Shown: positions 1 through 9,228, counted from the stretch's first letter. The stretch is DNA of 64,000 nucleotides from Acerihabitans sp047324305 (GCF_047324305.1 NZ_CP178740.1:62001-126000); one strand, 5' to 3'. Made by a program: numbers and translations. The notes: generated from the sequence alone by a model not told the origin.

Positions 1-2082
1 CGCCCCGCTTTTCAGGCCGGCCACGGTATAGTCCACCGGCGACAGGCCGGCATCCCGCGCTTTGGCGGCGATATGCAGCGGATTGACGTCCAGCTGCGGC
101 GCGGAAGGCAGCCAGCCCATGCGCTCGGCGCGCACGTTAAAGTCGATCAGGCTGCCGGTAAAGCGCGCGGGGTCCGCCAGCGGCGACAGCAGTTCCTGCG
201 GCGCCAGGGTTTCATAGCGCCATTGGCTGGAGTGATTATAGAAAAACGAGGTGCTGTTCATATGGCGCGGCGGACGCTGCCAGTCCAGGCCGAACGCCAG
301 CGGCAGCCAGCCGGTCTGCGGCCGCAGCTTTTCCTGACCGACGTAGTGCGCCCAGCCGCCGCCGCTCTGGCCCACGCAGCCGCAGAACACCAGCATATTG
401 ATCAGGCCCCGGTAGCTCATGTCCATGTGATACCAGTGATTCAGCCCGGCGCCGACGATAATCATCGAACGGCCGTGGGTTTTATCGGCGTTATCGGCGA
501 ATTCGCGCGCGATGCGGGCGATATTGTGCCGCGACACGCCGGTGATCTTCTCCGCCCAGGCCGGGGTATAGGCCTTGATATCGTCGTAATCGCGCGCGCA
601 GTTGTCGTCGCCCAGTCCGCGATCGAGGCCGTAGTTGGCCAGCATTAAATCGTAGATGCTGGTCACCAGCGCCTCGCCGCCGCCGGCAAGCGTAAGGCGC
701 TTGACCGGCAGTTTATGCAACAGGATATCGTTGAGCGGCACCGGGCTGAAATGCTCGCTGGGCGTGCCGCCAAAGTACGGGAACCCCACCTCCACCACCT
801 GGTCGTGGCGGCCCAGCAGGCTGAGCTGTAATTTCACCTCCTGCCCGCTGCCGCCATCGCGCTGCTCCAGGTTCCATTTGCCCTGCTCGCCCCAGCGAAA
901 GCCGATCGCCCCCTGCGGCGCCGTCAGCCCGCCGGTGTTTTCATCAATGGCCACGGTCTTCCACTGCGGGTTATTGTCCTGCCCCAGGCCGTCCACCAAA
1001 TCGGCGGCGCGCAGCAGGCGGCCGGCGGCGTAAAATCCCTGGGGCCGGGGTTCGAGCAGCACCAGCATCGGCAGGTCGCTGTAGCGCCTGACATAATCGA
1101 GGAAATAGCTGCTTTGCCGCTGCAGGTAAAACTCGCGCAAAATCACATGGCCCATCGCCAGCGCCATGGCGCTGTCGGTGCCCTGTTTCGGGCTGAGCCA
1201 TTGGTCGCACAGCTTGGCGATTTCGGCGTAATCGGGCGTCACCGCCACGGTCTTGGTGCCTTTATAGCGGGCCTCAGTAAAAAAGTGGGCGTCCGGGGTG
1301 CGTGTTTGCGGCACGTTGGAGCCCCAGGCGATGATATACGATGAGTTATACCAGTCGGCGGATTCCGGCACGTCGGTTTGCTCGCCCCAGGTCATCGGCG
1401 AGGCCGGCGGCAGATCGCAATACCAGTCGTAGAAACTCAGGCAGACGCCGCCTATCAGGGAAAGATAGCGCGCGCCGGCGGCATAGGAAATCATCGACAT
1501 GGCCGGGATCGGCGAAAAACCGATAATGCGATCCGGGCCATAGGTCTTGGCGGTATAGACATTGGCGGCGGCGATCAGCTCATTCACCTCGGCCCAGCTG
1601 GAGCGGATAAAGCCGCCGCGTCCGCGCGCCTGCTTATAGGCCCGGGTGGCCGCCGCGTCGCTCATGATGGCGGCCCAGGCGTCCACGGGATCGGCGTGCC
1701 GCGCGCGGGCTTCGCGCCAAAGGGTGAGCAGCAGCTTGCGCATCAGCGGATACTTCAGCCGGTTGGCGCTGTAGAGGTACCAGGAATAGCTTGCTCCCCG
1801 GGGACAGCCGCGCGGCTCATGGTTCGGCAGGTCCGGGCGGGTGCGCGGATAATCGGTCTGCTGGGTTTCCCAGGTGACCAGCCCGCTTTTGACATAAATT
1901 TTCCAGCTGCATGAACCGGTGCAGTTTACCCCATGGGTGGAGCGCACGATCTTGTCATGCTGCCAGCGGCTGCGGTAGCCTTCCTCCCAGTCGCGATTGG
2001 TGTTCATCGCCTGGCCGTGCCCGTCGGCAAAGGTCTGGTCCAGCTGTTTGAAATAACGGAACCGGTCGAGAAAATGGCTCAT
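1..2082 (-). CDS. narG: Respiratory nitrate reductase alpha subunit NarG (5' part, runs off window)
   Basis: Catalytic molybdenum subunit of the membrane-bound quinol:nitrate reductase NarGHI, facing the cytoplasm. The reading frame is open from the ATG at 2082 to the window edge (694 residues; the family is about 1,245), with no stop on the minus strand. Its product follows E. coli NarG closely. The N-terminus MSHFLDRFRYFKQ is the standard one. The [4Fe-4S] FS0 ligand stretch HGVNCTGSCSW is present, followed by HEPRGCPRGASYSW with the fourth ligand Cys. Further in are SFYDWYCDLPPASP and GLNHWYHMDMSYRG of the bis-MGD domain. AGGAG lies 8 nt before the ATG. The gene follows narK by only 85 bp, so the two may be co-transcribed; narHJI should lie outside the window to the left. 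No internal damage was seen. Confidence 0.96.
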   Translation of the reverse strand, partial: MSHFLDRFRYFKQLDQTFADGHGQAMNTNRDWEEGYRSRWQHDKIVRSTHGVNCTGSCSWKIYVKSGLVTWETQQTDYPRTRPDLPNHEPRGCPRGASYSWYLYSANRLKYPLMRKLLLTLWREARARHADPVDAWAAIMSDAAATRAYKQARGRGGFIRSSWAEVNELIAAANVYTAKTYGPDRIIGFSPIPAMSMISYAAGARYLSLIGGVCLSFYDWYCDLPPASPMTWGEQTDVPESADWYNSSYIIAWGSNVPQTRTPDAHFFTEARYKGTKTVAVTPDYAEIAKLCDQWLSPKQGTDSAMALAMGHVILREFYLQRQSSYFLDYVRRYSDLPMLVLLEPRPQGFYAAGRLLRAADLVDGLGQDNNPQWKTVAIDENTGGLTAPQGAIGFRWGEQGKWNLEQRDGGSGQEVKLQLSLLGRHDQVVEVGFPYFGGTPSEHFSPVPLNDILLHKLPVKRLTLAGGGEALVTSIYDLMLANYGLDRGLGDDNCARDYDDIKAYTPAWAEKITGVSRHNIARIAREFADNADKTHGRSMIIVGAGLNHWYHMDMSYRGLINMLVFCGCVGQSGGGWAHYVGQEKLRPQTGWLPLAFGLDWQRPPRHMNSTSFFYNHSSQWRYETLAPQELLSPLADPARFTGSLIDFNVRAERMGWLPSAPQLDVNPLHIAAKARDAGLSPVDYTVAGLKSGA

Positions 2083-2101
2083 CGGATGTTCTCCTGCAAG
2101 A

Positions 2102-2118
2102 CAGGTCCCGTGGACCTG
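2102..2118 (-). promoter_or_regulatory. Intercistronic hairpin between narK and narG
   Basis: A perfect 7-bp inverted repeat, CAGGTCC with a 3-nt loop and GGACCTG, lies 20 nt upstream of the narG start codon and just before its ribosome binding site. There is no following T-run, so a simple terminator is unlikely. It could be an RNA processing or stabilising stem in a narK-narGHJI transcript. No FNR-like site is visible in the 85-bp gap. Confidence 0.35.
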
Positions 2119-2167
2119 CGGTCAAAATACGAGCCCGGACGCCGCGCAATCGCCGGCGCCCAGGTCC

Positions 2168-3592
2168 TCAACGTGGTTTTTTGGTCGCCATGCCGCGATG
2201 GAGGTTGCGGCCGTAAACCAGCCACGTGACCAGCACGCACACCACATAAAACGCCAGGAATACTTTCATCGCGCCGGCCGGCGAACCGGTCAGGGCCAGC
2301 GAGGTGCCGAAAGCCTGGGGAATAAAAAATCCCCCCGCCGCGCCGATGGCGGAGATAAAGCCCAGCGAGGCGGCGGATTCCGTGGCCGCTTCGCGCTGCG
2401 CCTCGTCGTCGCTGCCGCCCCGCGCCTTGACCCGGTCCAGGGTAAGCTTGCGCAGGATCACCGCGATCATCTGGAAGGTGGAGCCGCTGCCGAGCCCCGC
2501 CGTCAGAAACAGCAGCATAAATACGGTGAAAAAAGCGGCGAACGAGCCGTCCTGTCCATTGGACGGCAGGGTCAGGAACAGCAGAGCGGCAAACAGGGCC
2601 ATCAGCACAAAGTTGACCAGAGTCACGCGGATGCCGCCCAGCCGATCGGACAGCGCTCCGCCGGCCGAACGCGCCAGCGCGCCGATCAGCGGACCAAAAA
2701 AGGCGTAATGCAGGATCTGCACCGCGGGAAATTGAGTCTTCGACAGCATGGCAAAACCGGCGGAAAAGCCGATAAACGAACCAAAGGTCGCCAGGTAGAG
2801 AAAACTCAGGACCCACATATGGCCGCGCTTGAGCACCACCATTTGCTTACTCAGGGACGCTTTGGCGGTAGCCAGATCGTTCATGCCGAACCAGGCCGCC
2901 ACGGCGGCAATCAGCAGCAGCGGCACCCACATCCAGGCGGCGTTTTCCAGAAATAACCGGCTGCCGTCCGCCAGCACCCGCCCGGTGCCGCCAAAGACGG
3001 CGAACAGCGACGTGGAGATGACCAGCGGCGCGACCAGTTGCATCACGCTGACGCCCAGGTTGCCCATGCCGCCGTTCAACCCCAGCGCCCCGCCCTGGCG
3101 GGCCTTGGGGAAAAAGAAGCTGATATTGGCCATGCTGGAGGCGAAGTTGGCGCCGGCAAAGCCGCACAGCAGGGCGATGGCGATAAATACGCCGTAGGGC
3201 GTCAGCGGGTCCTGTACCGCCACGCCCAGCCACAGGCAGGGGATCACCAGGAACAGCGTGCTGATGGCCGTCCAGCGCCGCCCGCCCACCAAAGGCACCA
3301 TAAAGGAGTAGGGCACCCGCAGAATGGCGCCCGACACCGCCGGCAGCGCGGTAAGCAGAAACAGCCGATCGGTGGAAAAATTAAATCCCACTTTATTCAG
3401 GTTGACCGCCACGGCGCTGAACAGCATCCAGACGCAAAACGACAGCAGCAGGCAATAAATGGAGATCCAGAGATTGCGGCGGGCCACCGGCTGGCCCCGG
3501 GTGCGCCAGAACTCGGGCTGTTCCGGCTGCCAATCCTCGATTACGGCGCCCCGGCGGCGTGGTGCGGCGTCTGAACGGGAAAGTAGAGTCAT
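2168..3592 (-). CDS. narK: Nitrate/nitrite transporter NarK
   Basis: Major facilitator superfamily transporter that brings nitrate in and exchanges it for nitrite across the inner membrane. The 474-residue product matches E. coli NarK (463 aa) along its length. Both nitrate-signature stretches are present: GFAGANFASSMANISFFFPK, continuing into GGALGLNGGMGN, and the second one, GLGSGSTFQM. The Arg-containing substrate-site helix LRVPYSFM is also there. The start at 3592 is preferred over an in-frame ATG 15 nt upstream because GAGG sits 5 nt before it and the N-terminus (acidic tail then GAVIEDWQPEQPEFW) aligns with E. coli. It lies divergent from narX and 85 bp ahead of narG. Confidence 0.97.
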   Translation of the reverse strand: MTLLSRSDAAPRRRGAVIEDWQPEQPEFWRTRGQPVARRNLWISIYCLLLSFCVWMLFSAVAVNLNKVGFNFSTDRLFLLTALPAVSGAILRVPYSFMVPLVGGRRWTAISTLFLVIPCLWLGVAVQDPLTPYGVFIAIALLCGFAGANFASSMANISFFFPKARQGGALGLNGGMGNLGVSVMQLVAPLVISTSLFAVFGGTGRVLADGSRLFLENAAWMWVPLLLIAAVAAWFGMNDLATAKASLSKQMVVLKRGHMWVLSFLYLATFGSFIGFSAGFAMLSKTQFPAVQILHYAFFGPLIGALARSAGGALSDRLGGIRVTLVNFVLMALFAALLFLTLPSNGQDGSFAAFFTVFMLLFLTAGLGSGSTFQMIAVILRKLTLDRVKARGGSDDEAQREAATESAASLGFISAIGAAGGFFIPQAFGTSLALTGSPAGAMKVFLAFYVVCVLVTWLVYGRNLHRGMATKKPR

Positions 3593-3662
3593 AAAGTCCT
3601 CGGGCATGTAGGGGGATTCGTTGTGATATCCGCCACCCTAGGCAAGGCGGGGACGGGCGAAC

Positions 3663-3676
3663 TTGATGCAAATCAA
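3663..3676. promoter_or_regulatory. FNR box upstream of narK
   Basis: TTGATGCAAATCAA is a perfect match to the FNR consensus TTGAT-N4-ATCAA. Its centre is about 77 bp upstream of the chosen narK start. This fits a class II activated anaerobic promoter whose transcript would start near 3628. It indicates oxygen-responsive expression of narK and possibly narG. Confidence 0.8.
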
Positions 3677-3824
3677 GGGATAACCCGTTAGCCGGCGCGG
3701 CGTCCGGCCGGCCCTATCATTTGTAAGTAGTGCTTTTTTTCCGGCAAGGCCCTATGATTCATCAGGTTATGGCCCGGCCACGAAGAGAGGGGTAACCCCC
3801 GCCCCGCTCACGGCTATTTGTGGG

Positions 3825-3840
3825 TACTCCTAAAGGGGTA
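3825..3840. promoter_or_regulatory. NarL/NarP 7-2-7 binding site
   Basis: Two inverted heptamers, TACTCCT (3825-3831) and AGGGGTA (3834-3840, reverse complement TACCCCT), are separated by two bases. Both match the NarL heptamer TACYYMT, and the spacing is the known high-affinity 7-2-7 layout. A third heptamer, AGGGGTA, is at 3788-3794. The site lies about 80 bp before narX and about 200 bp before the inferred narK start, a distance seen for distal NarL activation in E. coli nar promoters. It could serve both genes. Confidence 0.7.
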
Positions 3841-3915
3841 TAGGGTTAACGCCGGGGATCAGGAACAATGGCCCCATCCGCCGCTCGCCTGCGCTTGACC
3901 TGGGAACGCTGCCTT

Positions 3916-5814
3916 ATGATCAAAGCTCTTTTCGCGCCGTTATCCATCGTCCAGCAGGTGGCGCTGCTGATGCTGCTGTCGGGCATATTGGGCATCGGCG
4001 GCATGAGCCTGTCGTTATGGATGGCGCAAAGCATGCAAGGCAACGCCCATGCCATCAATAAGGCCGGCTCGCTGCGCATGCAAAGCTACCGGCTGTTGTC
4101 GCGCGTGCCGCTGGATCAAAGCAGCGACCCCTTGCTCGCCGAACTGGAACGGGACCAGTTAAGCGACGATCTGCGCCAGCCGCTGAAGCGCGAAGGCCTG
4201 ACCCCGCAGTACCTGGATTTGCGCGACCATTGGCACGGCACGCTTAAGCCGCTGCTGCTGCGGGCGCAGCGCCCCGCGGACGCCGCCCGGGGCGTTGCGG
4301 AGTTCGTGCGCCGGCTGGATGCGCTGGTGTCGGATCTCGATCGTAATACCGAGCGCCGGCTGGCGCTGGTGGCCCTGGTGCAGAAAATCATCATCGCCCT
4401 GACCCTGCTGGTGCTGACCGGCACCATCCTTTACCTGCGCCACCGGCTGCTGCGCCCCTGGCGGCGCCTGCTCAACCAGGCCAGAGCGGTAAGCCGCGGC
4501 GATTTTAGCCAGCGCTATCCGCTGCCTGCCGGCGCTGAACCGGGCGGATATCATGAAATGGATCAGCTGGGCTTTACCCTGAACAGTATGTCGCAGTCGC
4601 TGTCGCAGATGTATACCGAGCTGGAGCAGCGGATCGCGGACAGCACCGCCGATTTGCGGCAAAAAAACCGCGTGCTGGATTTTCTCTATCGCGCCAGCCG
4701 GCAATTGCATACCGGCGCGCCTTTGCCCGGCCGCCTGCGACCGGTGCTGGAGGAATTGCAGACCCTGATCCCCTTGCGGGAGATCCAGATCCGGCTCTAC
4801 GAAAACGAGCGCGATCCCGGACTGAACGGCGTCCAGGCAGACGGCGAGGCGGCGGCGAACGATGCCGCACAACCGGTAAACGACGGGGCGGCACCGCCGG
4901 ATGCCGGGGCGACAGCGATACAGGGCGGGATGGCCGTCACGACGGGCGGACCCGCGCCTGTCGATACGGCGCGGATTGCCGCCCGTCCGCCGGCGCCCGA
5001 CTTAACTGAAGCCGGGACGGAGCAGCTCAGCTGGCGCCTGCACGATAAATTAGGTCAATACGGCGTGATGCTGGCGCAGTATCCGCCGCGCCATAGGCTG
5101 GATGATACGCAGCGGCGCCTGGTGGCCACGCTGGTCGAACAGCTGACCAGCACCCTGGCGCTGGAACGCCAGGCCGAGCATCAGCAGCAGCTGATGCTGA
5201 TGGCCGAGCGCACGGCCATTGCCGGCGAACTGCACGACAGCATCGCCCAGTCGCTCTCCTGCCTGAAGCTGCAAATAGGCGTTCTGCAAATGCAAAATAC
5301 GCACGCCGCGCCTGAAAATCAGCTGCTGATGCAGCAAATGCGCGACGAGCTTAATACCGCCTACCGCCAGCTGCGCGAGCTGCTGACCACCTTTCGCCTG
5401 CGCCAGACGGAGCCGGGCCTGCGCGCGGCGCTGCAAACCACGGTGGAGGAATTTTCGGCGCGGCTGGGGTTCGCCGTTGAGTTCATCTATCGGCTGCCGG
5501 CGCAAGCCGTCTCGTCCCATCAGGCCATCCACCTGACGCAGATCGCGCGCGAAGCGTTAACCAATATCGTCAAACACGCCGGCGCCAGCCGGGTGACGCT
5601 TACCGCCGACCTGGAGGCGGATGCGCTGGTGCTCAGCATCCGTGACAACGGCCGCGGCCTGCCGGAGGAACATCAGCGCCAGCATCATTACGGCGTGGTT
5701 ATCATGCAGGATCGCGCCAGGAACCTGCACGGCGACTGCCGGGTGGCGAATCTCCCCGGCGGCGGCGCCGAAGTACGGGTAACCGTGCCGCGGCAACCGG
5801 CATCATCCTATTAA
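3916..5814 (+). CDS. narX: Nitrate/nitrite sensor histidine kinase NarX
   Basis: Inner-membrane sensor that phosphorylates NarL when nitrate is present. The product (632 aa) has a first TM helix, then the periplasmic P-box nitrate site NAHAINKAGSLRMQSYRLL (residues ~43-61), a second TM helix, a HAMP domain, a central module, and a HisKA_3 domain with phospho-acceptor His440 in ELHDSIAQSLSC. The HATPase domain has REALTNIVKHA and DNGRGLP. Residues ~302-366 are an Ala/Pro/Gly-rich linker where E. coli NarX has a cysteine cluster; no cysteine is found there. The start at 3916 (MIKALFAPLS) fits the family N-terminus. An in-frame ATG at 3868 would add 16 residues and cannot be excluded. narL follows after 12 bp. 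Confidence 0.95.
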   Translation: MIKALFAPLSIVQQVALLMLLSGILGIGGMSLSLWMAQSMQGNAHAINKAGSLRMQSYRLLSRVPLDQSSDPLLAELERDQLSDDLRQPLKREGLTPQYLDLRDHWHGTLKPLLLRAQRPADAARGVAEFVRRLDALVSDLDRNTERRLALVALVQKIIIALTLLVLTGTILYLRHRLLRPWRRLLNQARAVSRGDFSQRYPLPAGAEPGGYHEMDQLGFTLNSMSQSLSQMYTELEQRIADSTADLRQKNRVLDFLYRASRQLHTGAPLPGRLRPVLEELQTLIPLREIQIRLYENERDPGLNGVQADGEAAANDAAQPVNDGAAPPDAGATAIQGGMAVTTGGPAPVDTARIAARPPAPDLTEAGTEQLSWRLHDKLGQYGVMLAQYPPRHRLDDTQRRLVATLVEQLTSTLALERQAEHQQQLMLMAERTAIAGELHDSIAQSLSCLKLQIGVLQMQNTHAAPENQLLMQQMRDELNTAYRQLRELLTTFRLRQTEPGLRAALQTTVEEFSARLGFAVEFIYRLPAQAVSSHQAIHLTQIAREALTNIVKHAGASRVTLTADLEADALVLSIRDNGRGLPEEHQRQHHYGVVIMQDRARNLHGDCRVANLPGGGAEVRVTVPRQPASSY

Positions 5815-5826
5815 CAGGAACAGACC

Positions 5827-6477
5827 ATGAGCGAATCCGACGTCGCCACGATTTTATTGATTGACGATCACCCGATGCTGCGCAGCGGCGTGCGGGCGCT
5901 TATCGGCATGGACCCCGGCCTGAAAGTGGTTGCCGAAGCCGCCAACGGCGAGCAGGGGGTGCTGTTGGCCGAAACGCTGGATCCGGATTTGATCCTGCTC
6001 GATTTAAAGATGCCGGGCATGAGCGGGCTGGATACGCTGGACTGCCTGCGCCGGCTGCCCCTTTCCGGGCGCATCGTCGTATTCAGCGTCTCGAACCATC
6101 AGGACGATGTGATTACCGCCCTGAAACGCGGCGCCGATGGTTACCTGCTGAAAGATATGGAGCCGGAAGATCTGCTGGCGGCCATCCGCCAGGCCGCGGC
6201 GGGCAGGATGGTATTAAGCGAGGCGCTGATGCCGGTGCTGGCGGCCGGCCTGCGCGATGACCGTCCCGGCGGCGCGCGGGATAGCGGGCAGTTGACGCCG
6301 CGCGAGCGCGATATCCTGAAGCTTATCGCCCACGGCCTGCCGAATAAAACCATCGCCCGCAGGCTCGATATCAGTGAAAGCACCGTGAAGGTACATGTGA
6401 AACATCTGCTGAAAAAAATGGGGTTGAAGTCACGGGTGGAGGCGGCGGTATGGGCGCTGCAAAGCAAGGTGTTCTGA
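5827..6477 (+). CDS. narL: Nitrate/nitrite response regulator NarL
   Basis: Cytoplasmic transcription factor that turns anaerobic nitrate genes on or off when phosphorylated by NarX. The 216-residue product has the usual length. The receiver domain shows ILLIDDHPMLRSG, the phospho-acceptor Asp in DPDLILLDLKMPGM, and FSVSNH and LKRGADGYLLKD. The C-terminal LuxR-type HTH has LTPRERDILKLIAHGLPNK and the recognition helix region ISESTVKVHVKHLLKKM. AACAGGAACAGACC precedes the ATG. It forms an operon with narX and ends at a strong hairpin shared with the convergent fruA. Confidence 0.97.
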   Translation: MSESDVATILLIDDHPMLRSGVRALIGMDPGLKVVAEAANGEQGVLLAETLDPDLILLDLKMPGMSGLDTLDCLRRLPLSGRIVVFSVSNHQDDVITALKRGADGYLLKDMEPEDLLAAIRQAAAGRMVLSEALMPVLAAGLRDDRPGGARDSGQLTPRERDILKLIAHGLPNKTIARRLDISESTVKVHVKHLLKKMGLKSRVEAAVWALQSKVF

Positions 6478-6494
6478 CGTGGCGTTATAAAAAA

Positions 6495-6525
6495 CGCCCC
6501 GCGCGGGACGATAGCGCGCGGGGCG
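6495..6525. terminator. Bidirectional terminator between narL and fruA
   Basis: An 11-bp perfect stem, CGCCCCGCGCG and CGCGCGGGGCG, with a 9-nt loop. It is preceded by AAAAAA and followed by TAAAA, so it has A/T tracts on both sides. It lies between the convergent ends of narL and fruA. Confidence 0.8.
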
Positions 6526-6577
6526 TAAAAGAAGCATCGGCGCCCCGGAGCATTGAGCCCCGGGATGCCGGGCCGGC

Positions 6578-8275
6578 TTAGGCCAGCGCTTTCGCCAGTT
6601 CGGCGTCCGGACGTTTCAGTACCGAGTACATCACGCCCAGCAACAGGGTGCCCGCCGCGATGGCGACCAGGTAACTGAGCACCGGCGTAATGGCGCCCGG
6701 GATCAGCAGCACAAACATACCGCCGTGCGGCGCCATCAGCTTGGCGCCGAAGAACATCGACAGCGCGCCGGTGACGGCGCCGGAGATCATGGCAAGCGGG
6801 ATCACCCGGAACGGATCGCGCGCGGCGAAGGGTATCGCGCCTTCGGAGATAAAGCACAGCCCGAGGACAAACGCGGCCTTGCCGGCCTCCCGTTCCGGTT
6901 TATCGAACTTATTGCGCGCCAGCAGGGTGGCGACCGCGATGCCCAGCGGCGGCACCATGCCGGCGGCCATAATCGCCGCCATCGGCGCATAGGTTTGCGT
7001 ACTGAGCAAGGCGACGCCAAAGGCATAGGCGGCTTTGTTGATCGGCCCGCCCATATCGCTGCACATCATGGCGCCGAGGATGGCGCCCAGCAGTACGGCG
7101 TTGGCGGTGCCCATCGACTGCAGCCAGTTGGTCAGGCCGGTCAGGATCCTGGCCACCGGCGTGCCCACCACATAGATCATCACCAGGCCGGTCACCAGGC
7201 TGGCGATTAACGGTATGATCAGTATCGGTTTCAGCGCCGCCATGCTTTGCGGCAAAGGCAATTTGGTGCTGATAAGCCTGGCCACGTAGCCGGCCAGAAA
7301 ACCGGCGATAATACCGCCGATAAATCCGGCGCCGGTGCTGACCGCCAGCATACCGCCCACCAGGCCCGGCGTCAGGCCCGGACGGTCGGCGATGGAGAAG
7401 GCGATAAAGCCCGCCAGCACCGGTACCATCAGGGCGAACGCCGATTTACCGCCGATGGTCATCAGCGCCGAAGCCAGGGTTCCCGGCTGTTCAAAGGCAT
7501 GGATGCCGAAAACAAAGGATAACGCGATGCACAGGCCGCCGGCCACCACCATAGGCAGCATATAGGAAACACCGGTCAGCAGATGGCGATACGGACCGGG
7601 AGAGGCTTTTTTGGTCTCGCCGGATTCAGTATTGCCGCCCTGCGCGGACGGCTGGTACACCTTGGCCTCCACCACCGCCTTATCCAGTTCCTGGGCGGTT
7701 TTTTTCAGCGCCAGGCCGGTACTGGTGCGATACATCGGTTTGCCGGCGAACTTGCTCAGATCCACCTCTATATCGGCGGCCACGATCACCAGGTCCGCCT
7801 GCTGCACTTCCTCGGCGGTGATGGCATTACCCGCCCCCACCGAGCCGCGGGTCTCCACCTTCACCCACCAGCCGCGTTTTTTGGCTTCGCCATCGATGGC
7901 TTCCGCCGCCATATAGGTGTGCGCCACGCCGGTCGGGCAGGCGGTGATGGCCACCAGCCGTTTGGGTCCGGTGACGGCAAGCGCCGCCGCGGGCGTGGTT
8001 TCCGCCGACGCCTGGTACAGGCTGGCCTCGGTCTTGGCGCGGGCGAGGAAAGCTTCCGGCTGGCTGGCCGCCTGGGACGGTTCGCCGGTAAACACCCGCT
8101 TGCCGTTCAGGGCGGCATCGGGGGTAAGGCCGCCCACCGCCACCACCAGTTCGGCGTCGGCGGCGGAGTCAACCAGGGTCAAACCCGCTTTCGGCGCGGC
8201 ATCGACCAATATTTTTTTCACCAGGTGGCATCGTGCCTGCCCCAGCGAGCTGTCTATTTTCAGCAGCGTTTTCAT
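6578..8275 (-). CDS. fruA: PTS fructose transporter subunit IIB'BC
   Basis: Membrane component of the fructose phosphotransferase system. It takes up fructose and phosphorylates it to fructose 1-phosphate. The product (565 aa; E. coli 563) has an N-terminal IIB' domain without an active cysteine, a IIB domain with the phospho-Cys near residue 113 in ITACPTGVAHTYMAAEA, then a IIC domain with many hydrophobic helices and the motif GGPINKAAYAFG. It is the last gene of fruBKA; its ATG overlaps the fruK stop by 4 nt, which suggests translational coupling. Confidence 0.97.
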   Translation of the reverse strand: MKTLLKIDSSLGQARCHLVKKILVDAAPKAGLTLVDSAADAELVVAVGGLTPDAALNGKRVFTGEPSQAASQPEAFLARAKTEASLYQASAETTPAAALAVTGPKRLVAITACPTGVAHTYMAAEAIDGEAKKRGWWVKVETRGSVGAGNAITAEEVQQADLVIVAADIEVDLSKFAGKPMYRTSTGLALKKTAQELDKAVVEAKVYQPSAQGGNTESGETKKASPGPYRHLLTGVSYMLPMVVAGGLCIALSFVFGIHAFEQPGTLASALMTIGGKSAFALMVPVLAGFIAFSIADRPGLTPGLVGGMLAVSTGAGFIGGIIAGFLAGYVARLISTKLPLPQSMAALKPILIIPLIASLVTGLVMIYVVGTPVARILTGLTNWLQSMGTANAVLLGAILGAMMCSDMGGPINKAAYAFGVALLSTQTYAPMAAIMAAGMVPPLGIAVATLLARNKFDKPEREAGKAAFVLGLCFISEGAIPFAARDPFRVIPLAMISGAVTGALSMFFGAKLMAPHGGMFVLLIPGAITPVLSYLVAIAAGTLLLGVMYSVLKRPDAELAKALA

Positions 8276-9228
8276 TGTGCCTCCAACTGGTCATTAAACG
8301 GTTTTAAATCCACTCGGGCCATCATGGCGGCCAACTGCGGCCGATCGGTGATGCCGACATTGCTTTGACTGACCGCCAAAGCCGCCACGGCGGTCGCCAG
8401 GCGTAACGTATGTTCACTGGACTCGCGCATCAGCAGGCCATAGATCAGGCCGCCCACCATGGAATCGCCGGCGCCGACGGTGCTGACCACTTCACAGGCC
8501 GGCGGCTTGGCCAGCCAGGCGCCCGAGGCGTTGACCCACAGCGCGCCTTCGGCGCCCAGTGAAATCACCACATGGGCGATGCCCTGCTCGCGCAGCGCAT
8601 GGGCGGCCACCACCACGTCGGCCAGGGTGGGCAGCTTGCGGCCGGCCCAGATTTCCAACTCGCGCCGGTTAGGCTTGACCAGCCAGGGCGCGGCTTTCAG
8701 CCCGGCCACCAGCGCTTCGCGGCTGCTGTCGAAAATAATGCAGGGGCAGTGGCTGCGCAGCTTGATCATCCATTCAGTAAAGGCTTCCGGCGGCACGCCC
8801 GCCGGCAGGCTGCCGCTGACCGCCACCATATCGAACTGGCCCAGCCAGGTCAGCGAATCGTTGACAAAGCGTTCCCAGTCCTGCGGCGTGACGTTAAATC
8901 CGGAAAAATTGAAATCGGTCACGTCTCCCTGCTTCTCGGTCAGCTTGACGTTGATGCGGGTACGCCCCTGCACGACCTGGAAACGGTTGGCAATGCCCAG
9001 ATCGCTGAACAGCAGTTGGAAACCGTCCTGGTTTTCCTTGCCGAGAAAGCCGCCGACGGTGACGTCGATGCCAAGATCCTTCAACACCTTGGCGACGTTT
9101 ATCCCTTTTCCCGCCGCGTGCAGTCCGGTCGTTTGCACCAGGTTAACCTCCCCGCGTTCAATTTCGGGGCAATAGCCGACCAGGTCGTAAGCCGGGTTCA
9201 GCGTAATGGTGGCGACGCGTCTGCTCAT
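8272..9228 (-). CDS. fruK: 1-Phosphofructokinase
   Basis: Phosphorylates fructose 1-phosphate with ATP to fructose 1,6-bisphosphate for glycolysis. It is a PfkB-family kinase of 318 residues. It starts MSRRVATITLNPAYDLVG and carries the substrate-binding stretch GLHAAGKGINVAKVL and the ATP/anion-hole signature TVGAGDSMVGG with the catalytic Asp. The gene overlaps fruB upstream by 4 nt (ATGA) and fruA downstream by 4 nt, so the three genes form one tightly coupled operon. Confidence 0.97.
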   Translation of the reverse strand: MSRRVATITLNPAYDLVGYCPEIERGEVNLVQTTGLHAAGKGINVAKVLKDLGIDVTVGGFLGKENQDGFQLLFSDLGIANRFQVVQGRTRINVKLTEKQGDVTDFNFSGFNVTPQDWERFVNDSLTWLGQFDMVAVSGSLPAGVPPEAFTEWMIKLRSHCPCIIFDSSREALVAGLKAAPWLVKPNRRELEIWAGRKLPTLADVVVAAHALREQGIAHVVISLGAEGALWVNASGAWLAKPPACEVVSTVGAGDSMVGGLIYGLLMRESSEHTLRLATAVAALAVSQSNVGITDRPQLAAMMARVDLKPFNDQLEAQ

